Shown: positions 34,654 to 46,794, numbered from the stretch's first letter. The stretch is DNA of 64,000 bases from an uncultured Lachnospiraceae bacterium (GCA_947564735.1 CANOEC010000001.1:186001-250000); one strand, 5' to 3'. Program-made: numbers and translations. The notes: a model not told the origin generated them from the sequence alone.

Positions 34654-37223
34654 TCTTCTTCCTCTTTTGGGAGATGTATTTCTTTTCCATCGTCTATGTC
34701 ATCAGGTATATGATATTTCTCATCTTCCGGTATCTCTTGCATGGCGTCTTCAATATTCTCAAATTCCTGATTGCCGTCACTCAATTTTTCGCGGACTTTG
34801 GCGATTTTGGCAACTTTTACATTATCATCGAGATTAATCATCTTAACGCCGGAAGTAATCCTTCCAAGAGTTGAAATATCTTCCATACGAAGCTGTATGA
34901 TGATTCCTTCTGTTGTAATCATCATGATTTCATGGTCATCATTGACAGCCTTTACACCAACTACATCACCTGTTTTTTCGGTAATCTTATAGCACTTAAC
35001 GCCTTTTCCCCCACGTTTTTGTACCGTAAATTCATCTAAATAGGTACGTTTTCCCATACCGTTTTCAGACACAATCAGCAGAGAATCACCTTGATGATCA
35101 AGCTGCATACCTACAATTTCATCCTGATCGGACAGATTCATACCAATGACGCCCATGGACGCCCTACCCGTATGACGTACATCTGTCTCCTTGAATCTGA
35201 TACACATACCAAGTTTTGTAATCAGGAATATTTCTGTATCCATGGAAGTCGTCTTTACTTCAATCAATTCGTCATCTTCACGAAGATTAATAGCCATCAG
35301 ACCATTTTTTCTGACATTACTAAATTCCATGACCGAGGTCTTCTTAACAATACCTTTCTTTGTTACCATAAAGAGATTTTTATTCTCTTCATATTCCTTG
35401 AGCGGAATCATCGCCGATATCTTTTCACCCGGATTCAACTGTAAAATATTTACAATTGCAATTCCTCTGGAAGTACGGCTCGATTCCGGGATTTCGTAGG
35501 CTTTCAGACGATACACACGACCTAAATTTGTGAAAAACATCAGATAATGATGGGTCGTTGTCATAAGAAGATCTTCAATATAATCTTCTTCAATTGTCTG
35601 CATTCCTTTAATTCCCTTACCGCCACGGTTTTGCGCCTTAAAATTATCTACCGTCATACGTTTTACATAACCAAGACTGGTCATGGCAATCACCGTATTT
35701 TCTTTCGGAATCAAATCTTCCATATTGATATCATAGACGTCAAAACCAATCTGGCTTCTTCTATCATCGCCATATTTTTCAGCTGTAATAAGCATTTCTT
35801 CTTTGATAACGCCAAGCAGCAACTTTTCATCTGCAAGAATCGCCTTTAATTCGGCAATCTTAGCCATTAATTCCCTGTGCTCATTCTCAAGCTTCTCTCT
35901 TTCCAGACCTGTCAAAGAACGCAGACGCATATCGACAATCGCCTGAGACTGTGCATCGGAAAGTCCAAAACGCTCAATCAATCTCTCTTTTGCAATCTGT
36001 GTCGTCTGACTGCTTCTGATAATCTGGATAACCTCATCAATATGGTCAAGAGCAATCAATAATCCTTGTAAAATATGATCTCTCTCTTCCGCCTTATTCA
36101 GATCATATTTCGTTCTTCTTGTAACAACTTCTTCCTGATGCTTTAGATAATAGGTAAGCATATCAAGAAGATTCATGACTTTCGGCTCATTATTGACAAG
36201 CGCCAGCATAATAACGCCAAAAGAATCCTGTAGCTGCGTATGTTTATATAATTGATTCAAAATCACGTTTGCATTGGCATCTTTGCGAAGTTCTATGACA
36301 ATACGCATACCTTCACGGTTTGTTTCATCCCGAAGGTCTGTAATTCCATCAATTTTCTTCAATTTCACCAAATCGGCAATTTTTAATATCAGATTTGCCT
36401 TATTAACCATATAGGGAAGTTCCGTAACAATGATACGGCTCTTACCGTTAGGCATTGTTTCAATATCCGTTACCGCACGGACTCTTACTTTTCCTCTTCC
36501 GGTACGGTATGCTTCCTCTGCTCCCCTCGTTCCTAAAATGATGCCGCCGGTAGGAAAATCCGGTGCTTTGACAATGCTTAAGATTTCTTCAATTTCTGTC
36601 TGTCTGTTTTCGTTTACTCTGTTATCTATAATCTTGACTACCGCATTGACCACTTCCCTTAAATTATGAGGAGGGATATTCGTAGCCATACCGACTGCGA
36701 TACCGGAAGTACCGTTGACAAGCAGATTCGGATAACGGCTTGGAAGAACAGTAGGCTCTTTCTCCGTATCATCAAAGTTCGGTACAAAGTCTACGGTATC
36801 TTTATTAATATCCGCAAGCAGCTCCATAGAAATCTTACTAAGTCTTGCTTCGGTATAACGCATTGCCGCAGCGCCGTCACCATCCACAGAACCAAAGTTT
36901 CCGTGACCATCCACGAGTGGATAACGGGTAGACCATTCCTGCGCCATATTAACCAAAGCGCCATAAATAGAACTATCTCCGTGAGGATGATATTTACCCA
37001 TTGTATCACCGACGATACGGGCGCTCTTTCTATGAGGCTTATCCGGACCATTATTTAACTCAATCATGGAATACAGAACCCGGCGCTGTACAGGTTTTAA
37101 GCCATCCCTTACATCAGGAAGCGCACGAGCCGCTATGACGCTCATGGCGTAATCAATGTAAGAATCTTCCATTTTTTTCTTAAGGTCTACTTCCTCAATT
37201 TTATCAAAAATTTGATCATCCAT
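34650..37223 (-). CDS. gyrA: DNA gyrase subunit A
   Basis: The 857-residue protein has the winged-helix and tower domains with the catalytic Tyr123 ([12 protein letters not shown]), and a C-terminal beta-pinwheel whose GyrA-box is seen as QNRGGKG and later QKRGGKG. With GyrB it introduces negative supercoils ahead of replication. In the quinolone-binding region ([13 protein letters not shown], 79-91) the serine is kept at 84, but the usual acidic residue four positions later is Gly88. The C-terminus is long and acidic ([14 protein letters not shown]). It lies 20 bases after gyrB and overlaps the next gene by 4 bases. Confidence 0.98.
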   Translation of the reverse strand: MDDQIFDKIEEVDLKKKMEDSYIDYAMSVIAARALPDVRDGLKPVQRRVLYSMIELNNGPDKPHRKSARIVGDTMGKYHPHGDSSIYGALVNMAQEWSTRYPLVDGHGNFGSVDGDGAAAMRYTEARLSKISMELLADINKDTVDFVPNFDDTEKEPTVLPSRYPNLLVNGTSGIAVGMATNIPPHNLREVVNAVVKIIDNRVNENRQTEIEEILSIVKAPDFPTGGIILGTRGAEEAYRTGRGKVRVRAVTDIETMPNGKSRIIVTELPYMVNKANLILKIADLVKLKKIDGITDLRDETNREGMRIVIELRKDANANVILNQLYKHTQLQDSFGVIMLALVNNEPKVMNLLDMLTYYLKHQEEVVTRRTKYDLNKAEERDHILQGLLIALDHIDEVIQIIRSSQTTQIAKERLIERFGLSDAQSQAIVDMRLRSLTGLEREKLENEHRELMAKIAELKAILADEKLLLGVIKEEMLITAEKYGDDRRSQIGFDVYDINMEDLIPKENTVIAMTSLGYVKRMTVDNFKAQNRGGKGIKGMQTIEEDYIEDLLMTTTHHYLMFFTNLGRVYRLKAYEIPESSRTSRGIAIVNILQLNPGEKISAMIPLKEYEENKNLFMVTKKGIVKKTSVMEFSNVRKNGLMAINLREDDELIEVKTTSMDTEIFLITKLGMCIRFKETDVRHTGRASMGVIGMNLSDQDEIVGMQLDHQGDSLLIVSENGMGKRTYLDEFTVQKRGGKGVKCYKITEKTGDVVGVKAVNDDHEIMMITTEGIIIQLRMEDISTLGRITSGVKMINLDDNVKVAKIAKVREKLSDGNQEFENIEDAMQEIPEDEKYHIPDDIDDGKEIHLPKEEEE

Positions 37224-37243
37224 TCTGTAACCATGTACCTTTC

Positions 37244-39160
<1,917 letters not shown>

Positions 39161-39237
39161 TTATTCACCATGCCCTTCTTTGCTACGGTAATTCATATAC
39201 CGTAATCATAAACCCCTGACCCTTACATGATTATCAT

Positions 39238-40338
39238 TTATTGTTGTTCATCCGAATGATTACTTATTATTCTACCATTTTCTATATGGAAAACTTTGTC
39301 GATTTCAAATCTGTTATTCACAAATTCATCAAGACCCGTACATGTAATAATCGTCTGAATATCTCCGATTGTACTTAACAGATAATTTTGTCTGTTACTG
39401 TCAAGTTCTGACAATACATCGTCTAATAAAAGTACCGGATTTTCCTTCGTTATTTTCTTAACAAGTTCTATTTCAGATAATTTAAGGGATAACGCTGCTG
39501 TTCTTTGCTGCCCTTGCGAGCCGAATTTGCGGATATCAATATTTCCTACCGTAAAACAAAAATCATCTCTGTGAGGACCGGTCGTAGTCTGCTTTAACTT
39601 AATATCCTTTTCCTGATTCATATTGAGATACTTTTCATAATCTTCTATCATGACATCCGGCTCATATTGAATGACCAAATCCTCTTTACCGCCCGACAGT
39701 TTTCTATGTATTTCAAATATAATCTCATTTAATTGTTCTACAAATAATTTTCTTCTCTCTATAATCTTACTTCCAAACGAAATAAGTTGAGAATCCCATA
39801 TATTCAAAGTATCTCTGAGAGATGGATTAAAATACATATCTTTGAGAAGTTTATTGCGTTGATTTACGATTTTGTTATAGTGATTCAGATTATAGAGATA
39901 AAATTGATCTAACTGACACAACTCCATATCTACAAATCTTCTTCTCTCCGCAGGACCATTCTTGATAATGCTCAAATCTTCCGGAGAAAAGAAAACTACA
40001 TTCAATAAACCGATTAATTCTGCTGCTTTTTTTATTTTCTGCCCATCTATTGCAATTCCCTTAGACTTATTCTTGCGAAGATGCATATCTACTCTTGTTT
40101 CAATACCGTCTTTTTCAAGATAAGTCCTAATGTGAGCTTCTTCTTTATCAAAATTAACAATATCCTTGTCTTTACTTCCCTTATGTGATTTTGTAATAGC
40201 AGACAAATAGATGGCTTCCAGAATATTTGTCTTACCTTGTGCATTATCGCCATATAGAATATTTGTCCCTTCACTAAACTCAATATGTAAGGATTCGTAA
40301 TTACGGAAATCTGCTAATTCCAATGATTTTATAATCAT
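39238..40338 (-). CDS. recF: DNA replication and repair protein RecF
   Basis: The 366-residue SMC-like ATPase has the Walker A motif GDNAQGKTN (30-38), the ABC signature region FGSQGQQRTAALSLKLSE, and Walker B PVLLLDDVLSELD. RecF with RecO and RecR loads RecA at single-stranded gaps and helps restart stalled forks. The start ATG shares one base with the stop of the S4-domain gene, so translation is coupled. The classical order dnaA-dnaN-S4-recF-gyrB-gyrA is kept. Confidence 0.96.
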   Translation of the reverse strand: MIIKSLELADFRNYESLHIEFSEGTNILYGDNAQGKTNILEAIYLSAITKSHKGSKDKDIVNFDKEEAHIRTYLEKDGIETRVDMHLRKNKSKGIAIDGQKIKKAAELIGLLNVVFFSPEDLSIIKNGPAERRRFVDMELCQLDQFYLYNLNHYNKIVNQRNKLLKDMYFNPSLRDTLNIWDSQLISFGSKIIERRKLFVEQLNEIIFEIHRKLSGGKEDLVIQYEPDVMIEDYEKYLNMNQEKDIKLKQTTTGPHRDDFCFTVGNIDIRKFGSQGQQRTAALSLKLSEIELVKKITKENPVLLLDDVLSELDSNRQNYLLSTIGDIQTIITCTGLDEFVNNRFEIDKVFHIENGRIISNHSDEQQ

Positions 40339-40547
40339 CAGTTTTCTACCCTAACCTGTTGTCCATCAAACTCTATGATATCACCGGCATGTATTTTCTT
40401 GCCACGCTGTACTTCTACTTCACCGTTTACTTTTACAAATCCTTCTTGGATTTTTATTTTAGCATCTATACCGGAATCCACTAATCCGGCAAGTTTAAGC
40501 GCCTGACCGAGTTTGATATATTCGTCTTTTATTTTAATTGTTTCCAT
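40338..40547 (-). CDS. yaaA: S4-domain RNA-binding protein (YaaA/RlbA type)
   Basis: The 69-residue protein is a single S4 RNA-binding domain: EYIKLGQALKLAGLVDSG, KIKIQEGFVKVNGEVE, RGKKIHAGDIIEFDGQ. Homologues between dnaN and recF in Gram-positives are linked to ribosome assembly. It lies 27 bases after dnaN and touches recF. Binding to RNA is inferred from the domain. Confidence 0.93.
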   Translation of the reverse strand: METIKIKDEYIKLGQALKLAGLVDSGIDAKIKIQEGFVKVNGEVEVQRGKKIHAGDIIEFDGQQVRVEN

Positions 40548-40574
40548 ATTATTATTTTTTATACCTTCATGGTT

Positions 40575-41684
40575 TTAATTTACTGTTGTAAAGTTAACCG
40601 GAAGAATCACATATATATAAGATTCCTCACTATTTCTTATAAAACAGGGAGCCTTTGGATTTACCATATATAAATCCACTTCCTCATCTTCAATGACACG
40701 CAGAGAATCAATCAAAAACTTTGGATTAAATCCAATCATCAAATCCTTACCTTCTTTGGTGATGTCAATCTCTTCATCCATGCTTCCCACGGTAGAATTC
40801 ATTTTCAATTCCATTGAAGTATCGGAAATACTGATAATAATCGGTTTTTTATCGCCTTCCTTTACAAGAAGCGTAGCTCTGTCGATACAATCCAGCAACT
40901 CTTTTTTATGAATCTTTACTTTTGTTTCGTAATCACTGGAAAGCATCTGGTCAATCTTGAAATATTCGCCTTCTATCAGTCTTGACACCACAATGGTTCT
41001 ATCAAATTCAAATAAGATATGTTTATTTGTAAAATAAATGTTTACATCTTTATCCATATCACCGGAAAGAATCTTACTGATTTCATTTAACGTCTTTCCG
41101 GGAACCACTACTTTTTTATTCTCATAAGAATTTTTCAATGTTATTTTTCTGATTGAAATTCTATGACCGTCAAGAGAAACTACTTTCAAAGTATTCTGAT
41201 TGATTTCAAATAACTCACCCGTCATCAGTTTGTTATTATCATTATCCGAAATAGAGAATATAGTCTGTCTGATTACCTCTTTCAAAGTAAACTGCGAAAC
41301 TATCACGCTGTCGTCTCTCTCTATTTCCGGAAGAAATGAAAAATCTTCTCCCGATTTTCCTATAATATTGAACTTTGCCTTTTCACAGGTAATGGTGGTC
41401 TTAAAAGAGTCCGTCGTTTCAATTGTAATATCATTATCCGGAAGTTTTCTTACAATCTCCAAAAAAATCTTTGCGTCTAATGCAATGATTCCTTTGTCAA
41501 TAATCTCACCATCAATCGTAGTCTCAATACCTAATTCCATATCATTTGCAGTCAGCTTAATCTCACCGTTTCTCGTATCAACAAGAATACATTCCAGAAT
41601 TGACATCGTAGTCTTACTGGGAACAGCTTTGGAAACAGTTTGCACACCGTTTAACAGATTAGACTTTTTACATACAATTTTCAT
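40575..41684 (-). CDS. dnaN: DNA polymerase III beta clamp
   Basis: The 369-residue sliding clamp shows three related domains, beginning MKIVCKKSNLLNGVQTVSKAV and ending with the usual VNPKAPCFIRNSE and YVILPV. It encircles DNA and holds polymerase III. I start at 41684; the open frame upstream (11 codons, beginning at 41717) does not fit the family. An AAAGGAAA lies about 12 bases upstream, and a DnaA box (41686-41694) directly precedes the start codon, so DnaA binding could influence clamp expression. Confidence 0.97.
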   Translation of the reverse strand: MKIVCKKSNLLNGVQTVSKAVPSKTTMSILECILVDTRNGEIKLTANDMELGIETTIDGEIIDKGIIALDAKIFLEIVRKLPDNDITIETTDSFKTTITCEKAKFNIIGKSGEDFSFLPEIERDDSVIVSQFTLKEVIRQTIFSISDNDNNKLMTGELFEINQNTLKVVSLDGHRISIRKITLKNSYENKKVVVPGKTLNEISKILSGDMDKDVNIYFTNKHILFEFDRTIVVSRLIEGEYFKIDQMLSSDYETKVKIHKKELLDCIDRATLLVKEGDKKPIIISISDTSMELKMNSTVGSMDEEIDITKEGKDLMIGFNPKFLIDSLRVIEDEEVDLYMVNPKAPCFIRNSEESYIYVILPVNFTTVN

Positions 41685-41717
41685 TTGTGTATAATTTCCT
41701 TTCTTAACTATAAACAA

Positions 41718-41980
41718 AATCTTGAGCTGCCATAAAGTAATATATTAATAATTTATTTAGTATTATTAGTAATAATAGATGTTGATATGTGTATAACCTT
41801 ATCTATTATACTATTTTTCAATAAAAATGAAAACGAATAAGATGCTAAAAACTTCGGATAACATGAAAATAATTTGTAAGTTATTAACATTCTATTTTCT
41901 TTATAATTCTTCATAAAATGAAAAAGATATGTTTATAAACGCTGTTTTAACATGGTCTGTGTATAAAAATGTTTATAAAA
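41718..41980. other. dnaA-dnaN intergenic part of oriC with DnaA boxes and AT-rich candidate unwinding element
   Basis: TGTGTATAA (complement TTATACACA, a perfect DnaA box) occurs at 41788-41796 and 41958-41966, with a third at 41686-41694 by the dnaN start. Near-boxes TGTTTATAA lie at 41930 and 41970. Left of the 41788 box is a run of about 50 almost pure A/T bases with repeated TAG/TAA triplets (TTAGTATTATTAGTAATA, AATAGATG), resembling DnaA-trio repeats of the unwinding element. Confidence 0.65.
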
Positions 41981-43342
41981 TTATGAAGGATTTATTTTCT
42001 TCTTTATAACATCTATTTTGTTCCTAAGTTCCTCATTTGTTTCCAGTTCTGCCGTGATTTTATTGATTCCATGAATCACGGTGGTATGGTCCTTTTTGCC
42101 AAGAAGTTTTGCTGTATTGGCAAGGGATGTATCAGTCAATGTTCTGCACAGATACATCACAACCTGTCTTGGTTGTACAAATTCTGAATTTCTTTTTTTG
42201 GATGTAATGTCTTCAGGATTAACGCCAAAATGTTCCGCTACCACATCAATAATAAGGGAAGGAGTAATTTCCTTTGGTTTGTCCGGATATATCACGTCCT
42301 TCAATGCTTCTTCCGCATATTCCAGATTAATGTCTACATTATTTAATTTAGAAAAAGCAATGATTTTATTGAATGCTCCTTCCAATTCTCTTATATTTGA
42401 TTTTATATTGTTGGCAATGTATTGAAATACTTCATCATCTATATCCTTCTTATGATAGATTTCAGCATTTTTCTTTAAGATAGCCATTCTTGTTTCATAG
42501 TCGGGCGGCTGTATATCCGCAATCAGACCCCATTCAAATCTTGAACGGAATCTTTCTTCCAGAGTATCCATTTCTTTCGGCGGTTTATCGGAAGAAAGAA
42601 TTATCTGTTTTCCAACAGAATGCAATGTATTAAAAGTGTGGAAAAATTCTTCCTGTGTACTTTCTTTTCCTATAATAAACTGTATATCATCTATGAGAAG
42701 CACGTCAACATTTCTGTATTTTTCCCTAAGCATATTCATTTTTGTGGCGTCACCGCTTCTGATAGAGTCAATTACTTCATTGGTAAACACCTCTGATGTC
42801 ACGTACAAAACTTTCATATTAGGATTTTCTTCTAATATAAAATGTCCTATTGAGTGCATTAAGTGTGTTTTTCCAAGACCTGCTCCTCCGTATATATAGA
42901 GAGGATTGTATACTTTGCCCGGGGATTCCGCTACGGCAAGGGAAGCAGAGTGGGCAAATTTATTGTTACTTCCTACCACAAAGGTATCAAACTTGTATTT
43001 TGGATTAAGATTTGATTTTTCATAATTCATATTGTAGGCAGGATTTAATAAATGAGCCTTGTTTTCTGTTTCATTTTCAATATCTTTTTCCAATACGAAA
43101 ACAATGTCATAGGTATGATTCATCATTTCAGAGATTGTGACTTGAAAATAACTTCTATATTTAGAAGAAATATAATTCAGGGCATGTGCCTGATCGGATG
43201 GAATCATAATAAAAACAACATTATCCTTTACCTGATAAAACATAAGGGGAATAATCCAAGTAGAGTAGGAAATATCGGAAAGTTCGTACTCTTTTCTCAA
43301 TGTTTCTTTGATTAAATCCCAATTTTCTTTGATTGAATCCAT
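41981..43342 (-). CDS. dnaA: Chromosomal replication initiator DnaA
   Basis: The 453-residue protein has all four domains: an N-terminal interaction domain (WDLIKETLRKEYELSDISYSTWI), a variable linker, the AAA+ domain with Walker A GGAGLGKTH (152-160), Walker B VLLIDDIQF and the arginine-finger region EERFRSRFEWG, and the C-terminal helix-turn-helix with the signature KKDHTTVIHGI. It binds DnaA boxes, melts the origin and loads the helicase. A GGGGTT-like site precedes the start. Together with DnaA boxes on both sides it marks the origin and the divergence point of the window. Confidence 0.98.
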   Translation of the reverse strand: MDSIKENWDLIKETLRKEYELSDISYSTWIIPLMFYQVKDNVVFIMIPSDQAHALNYISSKYRSYFQVTISEMMNHTYDIVFVLEKDIENETENKAHLLNPAYNMNYEKSNLNPKYKFDTFVVGSNNKFAHSASLAVAESPGKVYNPLYIYGGAGLGKTHLMHSIGHFILEENPNMKVLYVTSEVFTNEVIDSIRSGDATKMNMLREKYRNVDVLLIDDIQFIIGKESTQEEFFHTFNTLHSVGKQIILSSDKPPKEMDTLEERFRSRFEWGLIADIQPPDYETRMAILKKNAEIYHKKDIDDEVFQYIANNIKSNIRELEGAFNKIIAFSKLNNVDINLEYAEEALKDVIYPDKPKEITPSLIIDVVAEHFGVNPEDITSKKRNSEFVQPRQVVMYLCRTLTDTSLANTAKLLGKKDHTTVIHGINKITAELETNEELRNKIDVIKKKINPS

Positions 43343-43415
43343 TTCTTAACCCCATTTTTGCAGCATAGTGAATTGAAATAGTGTAAACCATAACATCGAA
43401 ATTACCCTACAATAT

Positions 43416-43444
43416 ATAATAATACAAAAAATATAAAAATTCAA
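43416..43444 (-). promoter_or_regulatory. Candidate dnaA promoter
   Basis: On the minus strand TTGAAT, a 17-base spacer and TATTAT lie about 75 bases before the dnaA start. DnaA boxes just upstream (43453-43484) would allow self-repression. Confidence 0.5.
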
Positions 43445-43779
43445 ATGATAAGTTTTCCACATTATTTCACATAAATTATCAACAAGTTTACATATTTTAT
43501 AAAAAGAGGAAACGCAATGTGTATAACTTGATTTATGGATATAAACATCACAAGTCATGGGATAATTAAGGAAAAAAAATGTTATTAGCATTGAAATAAC
43601 AAGTTATCCACATTTTATAAACATTTTGTGGATATATTTATGTAAAGTGGATAAAAAAATCATGTACTAGATATAGTATGTGATTTCTGATATAGATAAC
43701 AAAATATAGATTAAGAAAAAAATATAAATAATTTGTTTATTTTTATTATATTTTAATATAGAAAAAATGGCGTATTTAC

Positions 43780-43808
43780 TTGACGTTTTCGCATTAATTA
43801 TATATAAT
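43780..43808 (+). promoter_or_regulatory. rpmH promoter
   Basis: TTGACG (43780-43785), 17 bases, TATAAT (43803-43808): near-consensus and 80 bases before rpmH. Confidence 0.8.
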
Positions 43809-43889
43809 CAACATGTTGTTTTTCCAATTAATGTTTAAAATGTCTACCTTATATAAATATTAAGGTTTATGAAAAGGAGGTGCATCGGT

Positions 43890-44024
43890 ATGAAAATGAC
43901 TTATCAGCCCAAAAAGAGACAGAGATCCAAGGTTCATGGATTCAGAAAGAGAATGAGTACTAAGGGCGGAAGAAAAGTAATCGCAGCAAGACGTGCAAAA
44001 GGAAGAAAGAAATTATCAGCATAG
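43890..44024 (+). CDS. rpmH: 50S ribosomal protein L34
   Basis: A 44-residue, very basic protein: [20 protein letters not shown], then [20 protein letters not shown], ending KLSA. This is the complete and conserved L34, part of the large ribosomal subunit. The AAAGGAGG site is 10 bases before the ATG. It heads the rightward operon with rnpA, opposite dnaA, as in nearly all Firmicutes. Confidence 0.98.
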   Translation: MKMTYQPKKRQRSKVHGFRKRMSTKGGRKVIAARRAKGRKKLSA

Positions 44025-44086
44025 GGCGCAGGAATGTGCCCTTTTTTTCTCCGTATAAATAACCTGTCGGAAAGGTACGGTTAAAA

Positions 44087-44428
44087 ATGGTTTTTTCAGA
44101 ATCCTTGAAGAAAAATCAAGATTTCCAGAATGTTTACAGAAAAGGTAAGAGTTACGCTAACAGATATTTGGTAATGTATGTATTGGAAAACAACACTGAT
44201 AAGAACAGACTGGGAATATCTGCCAGTAAGAAGGTAGGAAACAGTGTCGTAAGACATAGGTTTGCCAGACTGGTGAGAGAGAGTTACCGGCTACATGAAA
44301 ATATATTTAATAGTGGTTTAGATATAGTAGTCGTTGCAAGAAAAAGTGCGGCTTCGGTTGGATATAAGGAAATCGAAAGCGCGTTATTACATCTTTCAAA
44401 ACTTCATCATATTATTTCGGATAGTTAG
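44087..44428 (+). CDS. rnpA: Ribonuclease P protein component
   Basis: The 113-residue basic protein shows the RnpA core SLKKNQDFQNVYRKGKSYAN, LGISASKKVGNSVVRHRFAR (the RNR-type RNA-binding helix) and DIVVVARKSAA. It assists the RNase P RNA in removing tRNA 5' leaders. It lies 62 bases after rpmH and 48 before the yidD start; all belong to one rightward transcript. Confidence 0.97.
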   Translation: MVFSESLKKNQDFQNVYRKGKSYANRYLVMYVLENNTDKNRLGISASKKVGNSVVRHRFARLVRESYRLHENIFNSGLDIVVVARKSAASVGYKEIESALLHLSKLHHIISDS

Positions 44429-44476
44429 AGTTTGCGAAGCCTAATTTGTTCTGATGAAGAATCATTAGAAATTGAT

Positions 44477-44686
44477 ATGAAAAAATTATTTATTTATCTT
44501 ATTAAATTCTATAGAAAATATATTTCTCCAATGAAAAGTACGAAATGTCCTTATTTTCCTACTTGTTCAGAGTATGGTCTGGAAGCAATTGAGAAATACG
44601 GAGCTTTCAAGGGAGGATTGATGGCTCTTTGGAGAATATGCAGATGTAATCCTTTTTCAAAAGGTGGTTATGATCCTGTTCCGTAG
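44477..44686 (+). CDS. yidD: Membrane protein insertion efficiency factor YidD
   Basis: From the Met at 44477 the product has 69 residues: an amphipathic start ([18 protein letters not shown]), then [21 protein letters not shown] and [23 protein letters not shown], matching the YidD family with its conserved cysteines and proline-rich end. It helps YidC insert membrane proteins. A TTG 15 codons upstream also keeps the frame open, but the family begins at the chosen Met. It sits between rnpA and yidC, the standard place. Confidence 0.94.
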   Translation: MKKLFIYLIKFYRKYISPMKSTKCPYFPTCSEYGLEAIEKYGAFKGGLMALWRICRCNPFSKGGYDPVP

Positions 44687-44719
44687 AGAGCAGAGAGAAA
44701 TGAAGGAGGTAATCCGTTA

Positions 44720-46036
44720 GTGTTAGGTGTTTTATTGACGAAAGATACTGGAAAAATACTTGGTCCCATTGTCAAACTTCTGGGATATATTATGGAAGGT
44801 ATCTTTTTTGTGCTGGATAAAATAGGCATTCCTAATATCGGACTTGCTATCATATTATTTACGATTGTTATGTATCTTCTTATGATGCCTCTTACAATCA
44901 AGCAGCAGAAATTTTCAAAATTGTCTGCGAAGATGAATCCTGAACTTCAGGCAATTCAGGCGAAATATAAGAATAAAAAAGATAATGATTCTATGATGGC
45001 AATGAATATGGAGACGAAAGCCGTTTATGCAAAATATGGTGTTTCGCCGACGGGAAGTTGTGTTCAGTTATTGATACAGATGCCTATTCTCTTAGCATTA
45101 TATCGTGTTATTTATAATATGCCGGCTTATGTAGGAAAGATTAAGGAAGCTTTTTTTCCTCTGGTTGATAATTTGATTGCGCAGGCGGGGAGTTCTGAAT
45201 TTCTTCAGACCTTTTCACAGGCTGGAATGTATGCAAGACAATTTACCAATGAGTCATTTACAGGCGGTGTAACAAGTTATATCCAGAATACTTTTATTGA
45301 TGTATTAAACAAAGCTTCCTCTGCAGAATGGCTTAGTATTATAGATAAGTTTCCTTCTTTGTCTGGTGATGTAGATCATACGCTTGGTTTATTGAATCAG
45401 TATAATAATTTCTTAGGACTTAATATTGCAAATTCGCCTTCTTTTACGGTAAAAGAGGCAATATCCAATGGTTCTTATTTGATGGTAGTTGCGGCGCTTG
45501 CGATTCCGGTTTTGTCTGCTGTAACACAGTGGATTAATGTAAAATTGATGCCGCAGCAGAATACGCAGGATAATAAGAATGCCAACGATCAGCAGGCGGC
45601 AATGATGCAGTCCATGAAGACCATGAATATGATGATGCCTATTATGTCTGCAATTTTCTGTTATACGCTTCCCGCAGGTATGGGTCTTTACTGGGTAGCC
45701 GGCGCTGTTGTAAGAAGTATTCAGCAGATTGTGATTAATAAACATATTGATAAATTGGATTTGGATGAGCTGATTAAGAATAATGAAGAAAAAGCCAAGA
45801 AGAAAATGGAAAAGGCAGGAGCCAGAGCGGAGCAGATGGCAGCTTATGCCAATATGAACACAAAAAATGTAAATAACATACCAAAAAAACAATCTACTCC
45901 TTCGATGACTCAGGAAGAAAAAGAAGCGGCGATTAAGAAATCTACTGAGTATTATAACAAAAATGCAAAGCCGGGCAGTATGATGTCCAAAGCAAATATG
46001 GTAAAACAATATAACGAAAAAAATAATAAGCAATAG
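44720..46036 (+). CDS. yidC: YidC/Oxa1/Alb3 family membrane protein insertase
   Basis: The 438-residue protein has a first helix near 20-45, then LPLT-like MPLTIKQQKFSKLSAKMNPELQ with the charged coiled region, then three to four further helices (LIQMPILLALYRVIYNMPAY, ALAIPVLSAVTQWINVKLM, FCYTLPAGMGLYWVAG). A basic, low-complexity C-terminus (KKKMEKAGARAEQ) probably contacts the ribosome. It inserts membrane proteins alone or with Sec. The start is GTG at 44720, nine bases after AAGGAGG. The hydrophilic loop before the third helix is longer than in Bacillus homologues. Confidence 0.95.
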   Translation: MLGVLLTKDTGKILGPIVKLLGYIMEGIFFVLDKIGIPNIGLAIILFTIVMYLLMMPLTIKQQKFSKLSAKMNPELQAIQAKYKNKKDNDSMMAMNMETKAVYAKYGVSPTGSCVQLLIQMPILLALYRVIYNMPAYVGKIKEAFFPLVDNLIAQAGSSEFLQTFSQAGMYARQFTNESFTGGVTSYIQNTFIDVLNKASSAEWLSIIDKFPSLSGDVDHTLGLLNQYNNFLGLNIANSPSFTVKEAISNGSYLMVVAALAIPVLSAVTQWINVKLMPQQNTQDNKNANDQQAAMMQSMKTMNMMMPIMSAIFCYTLPAGMGLYWVAGAVVRSIQQIVINKHIDKLDLDELIKNNEEKAKKKMEKAGARAEQMAAYANMNTKNVNNIPKKQSTPSMTQEEKEAAIKKSTEYYNKNAKPGSMMSKANMVKQYNEKNNKQ

Positions 46037-46054
46037 ATTGGGGGATTGATTATT

Positions 46055-46693
46055 ATGGAATTTATTGAAGTATCTGCAAAAACAGTCAACGACGCAATTA
46101 CGGAAGCATGTCAGAAGCTGACTGTAACCAGTGATAAGTTGGAATATGAAGTAGTGGAAGAAGGTTCTACGGGATTTTTGGGAATTGGTTCTAAACCTGC
46201 CATTATCAAGGCGAGAGTAAAATCTTCTGTGAAAGATACCGCCAAGGATTTCTTAAATGATGTTTTTGCTGCTATGAATATGACGGTAGTCGTAGATGTA
46301 AAATATGATGAAAACGATAATTGCATGGATATTGATTTGAGCGGCGACGACATGGGCGTTCTGATTGGCAAGAGAGGACAGACTTTAGATTCTTTGCAGT
46401 ATCTTGTATCTCTTGTCATAAACAAAAATGCTGAGAATTATATCAGAGTAAAAGTTGATACGGAGAATTACCGTCAGAGAAGAAAAGAAACTCTTGAGAA
46501 TCTGGCAAAGAATATTTCTTATAAGGTAAAGAGAACCAAAAGACCTGTATCTTTGGAGCCTATGAACCCTTATGAGAGAAGGATTATCCATTCCGCTCTT
46601 CAGAATGATAAATATGTTACGACACATAGCGAAGGGGATGAACCTTACCGACACGTAGTGGTTGTTTTGAAGAAATATGAAAGAAACAATTAA
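46055..46693 (+). CDS. jag: Jag/KhpB RNA-binding protein
   Basis: The 212-residue protein has a Jag N-terminal domain (MEFIEVSAKTVNDAITEACQ, GFLGIGSKPAIIKA), a KH domain (VLIGKRGQTLDSLQYLVSLV) and an R3H domain (SLEPMNPYERRIIHSALQ, EGDEPYRHVVV). In Gram-positives it binds many RNAs with KhpA and affects cell elongation and sporulation. I start at 46055, where GGGGG precedes; an ATT/ATG-rich leader allows a start three codons earlier. It follows yidC closely in the same operon. Confidence 0.95.
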   Translation: MEFIEVSAKTVNDAITEACQKLTVTSDKLEYEVVEEGSTGFLGIGSKPAIIKARVKSSVKDTAKDFLNDVFAAMNMTVVVDVKYDENDNCMDIDLSGDDMGVLIGKRGQTLDSLQYLVSLVINKNAENYIRVKVDTENYRQRRKETLENLAKNISYKVKRTKRPVSLEPMNPYERRIIHSALQNDKYVTTHSEGDEPYRHVVVVLKKYERNN

Positions 46694-46794
46694 TAAGATG
46701 TAATAATTATTTATATGATTAGATGATGATACGGTAACAATAAAAACAGCAGGAATTTATATTCTTGCTGTTTTTGCAAAAATGGAGCATGATT

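Larger units (their letters stand above)
43343..43889. other. oriC: Origin of replication (oriC), upstream part
   Basis: The 547-base region between divergent dnaA and rpmH contains perfect DnaA boxes TTATCCACA (43604-43612) and TGTGTATAA (43518-43526), and one-mismatch boxes at 43453 (TTTTCCACA), 43476 (TTATCAACA), 43627 (TGTGGATAT) and 43646 (AGTGGATAA). An AT-rich stretch follows (43656-43780). With the boxes downstream of dnaA this gives the bipartite layout known in Bacillus. Confidence 0.85.

Noticed and set aside
45413-46033. Minus-strand open frame of 206 codons inside yidC
   Set aside because: Its His/Arg/Ile-rich composition is a mirror of the yidC coding strand; no ribosome site.
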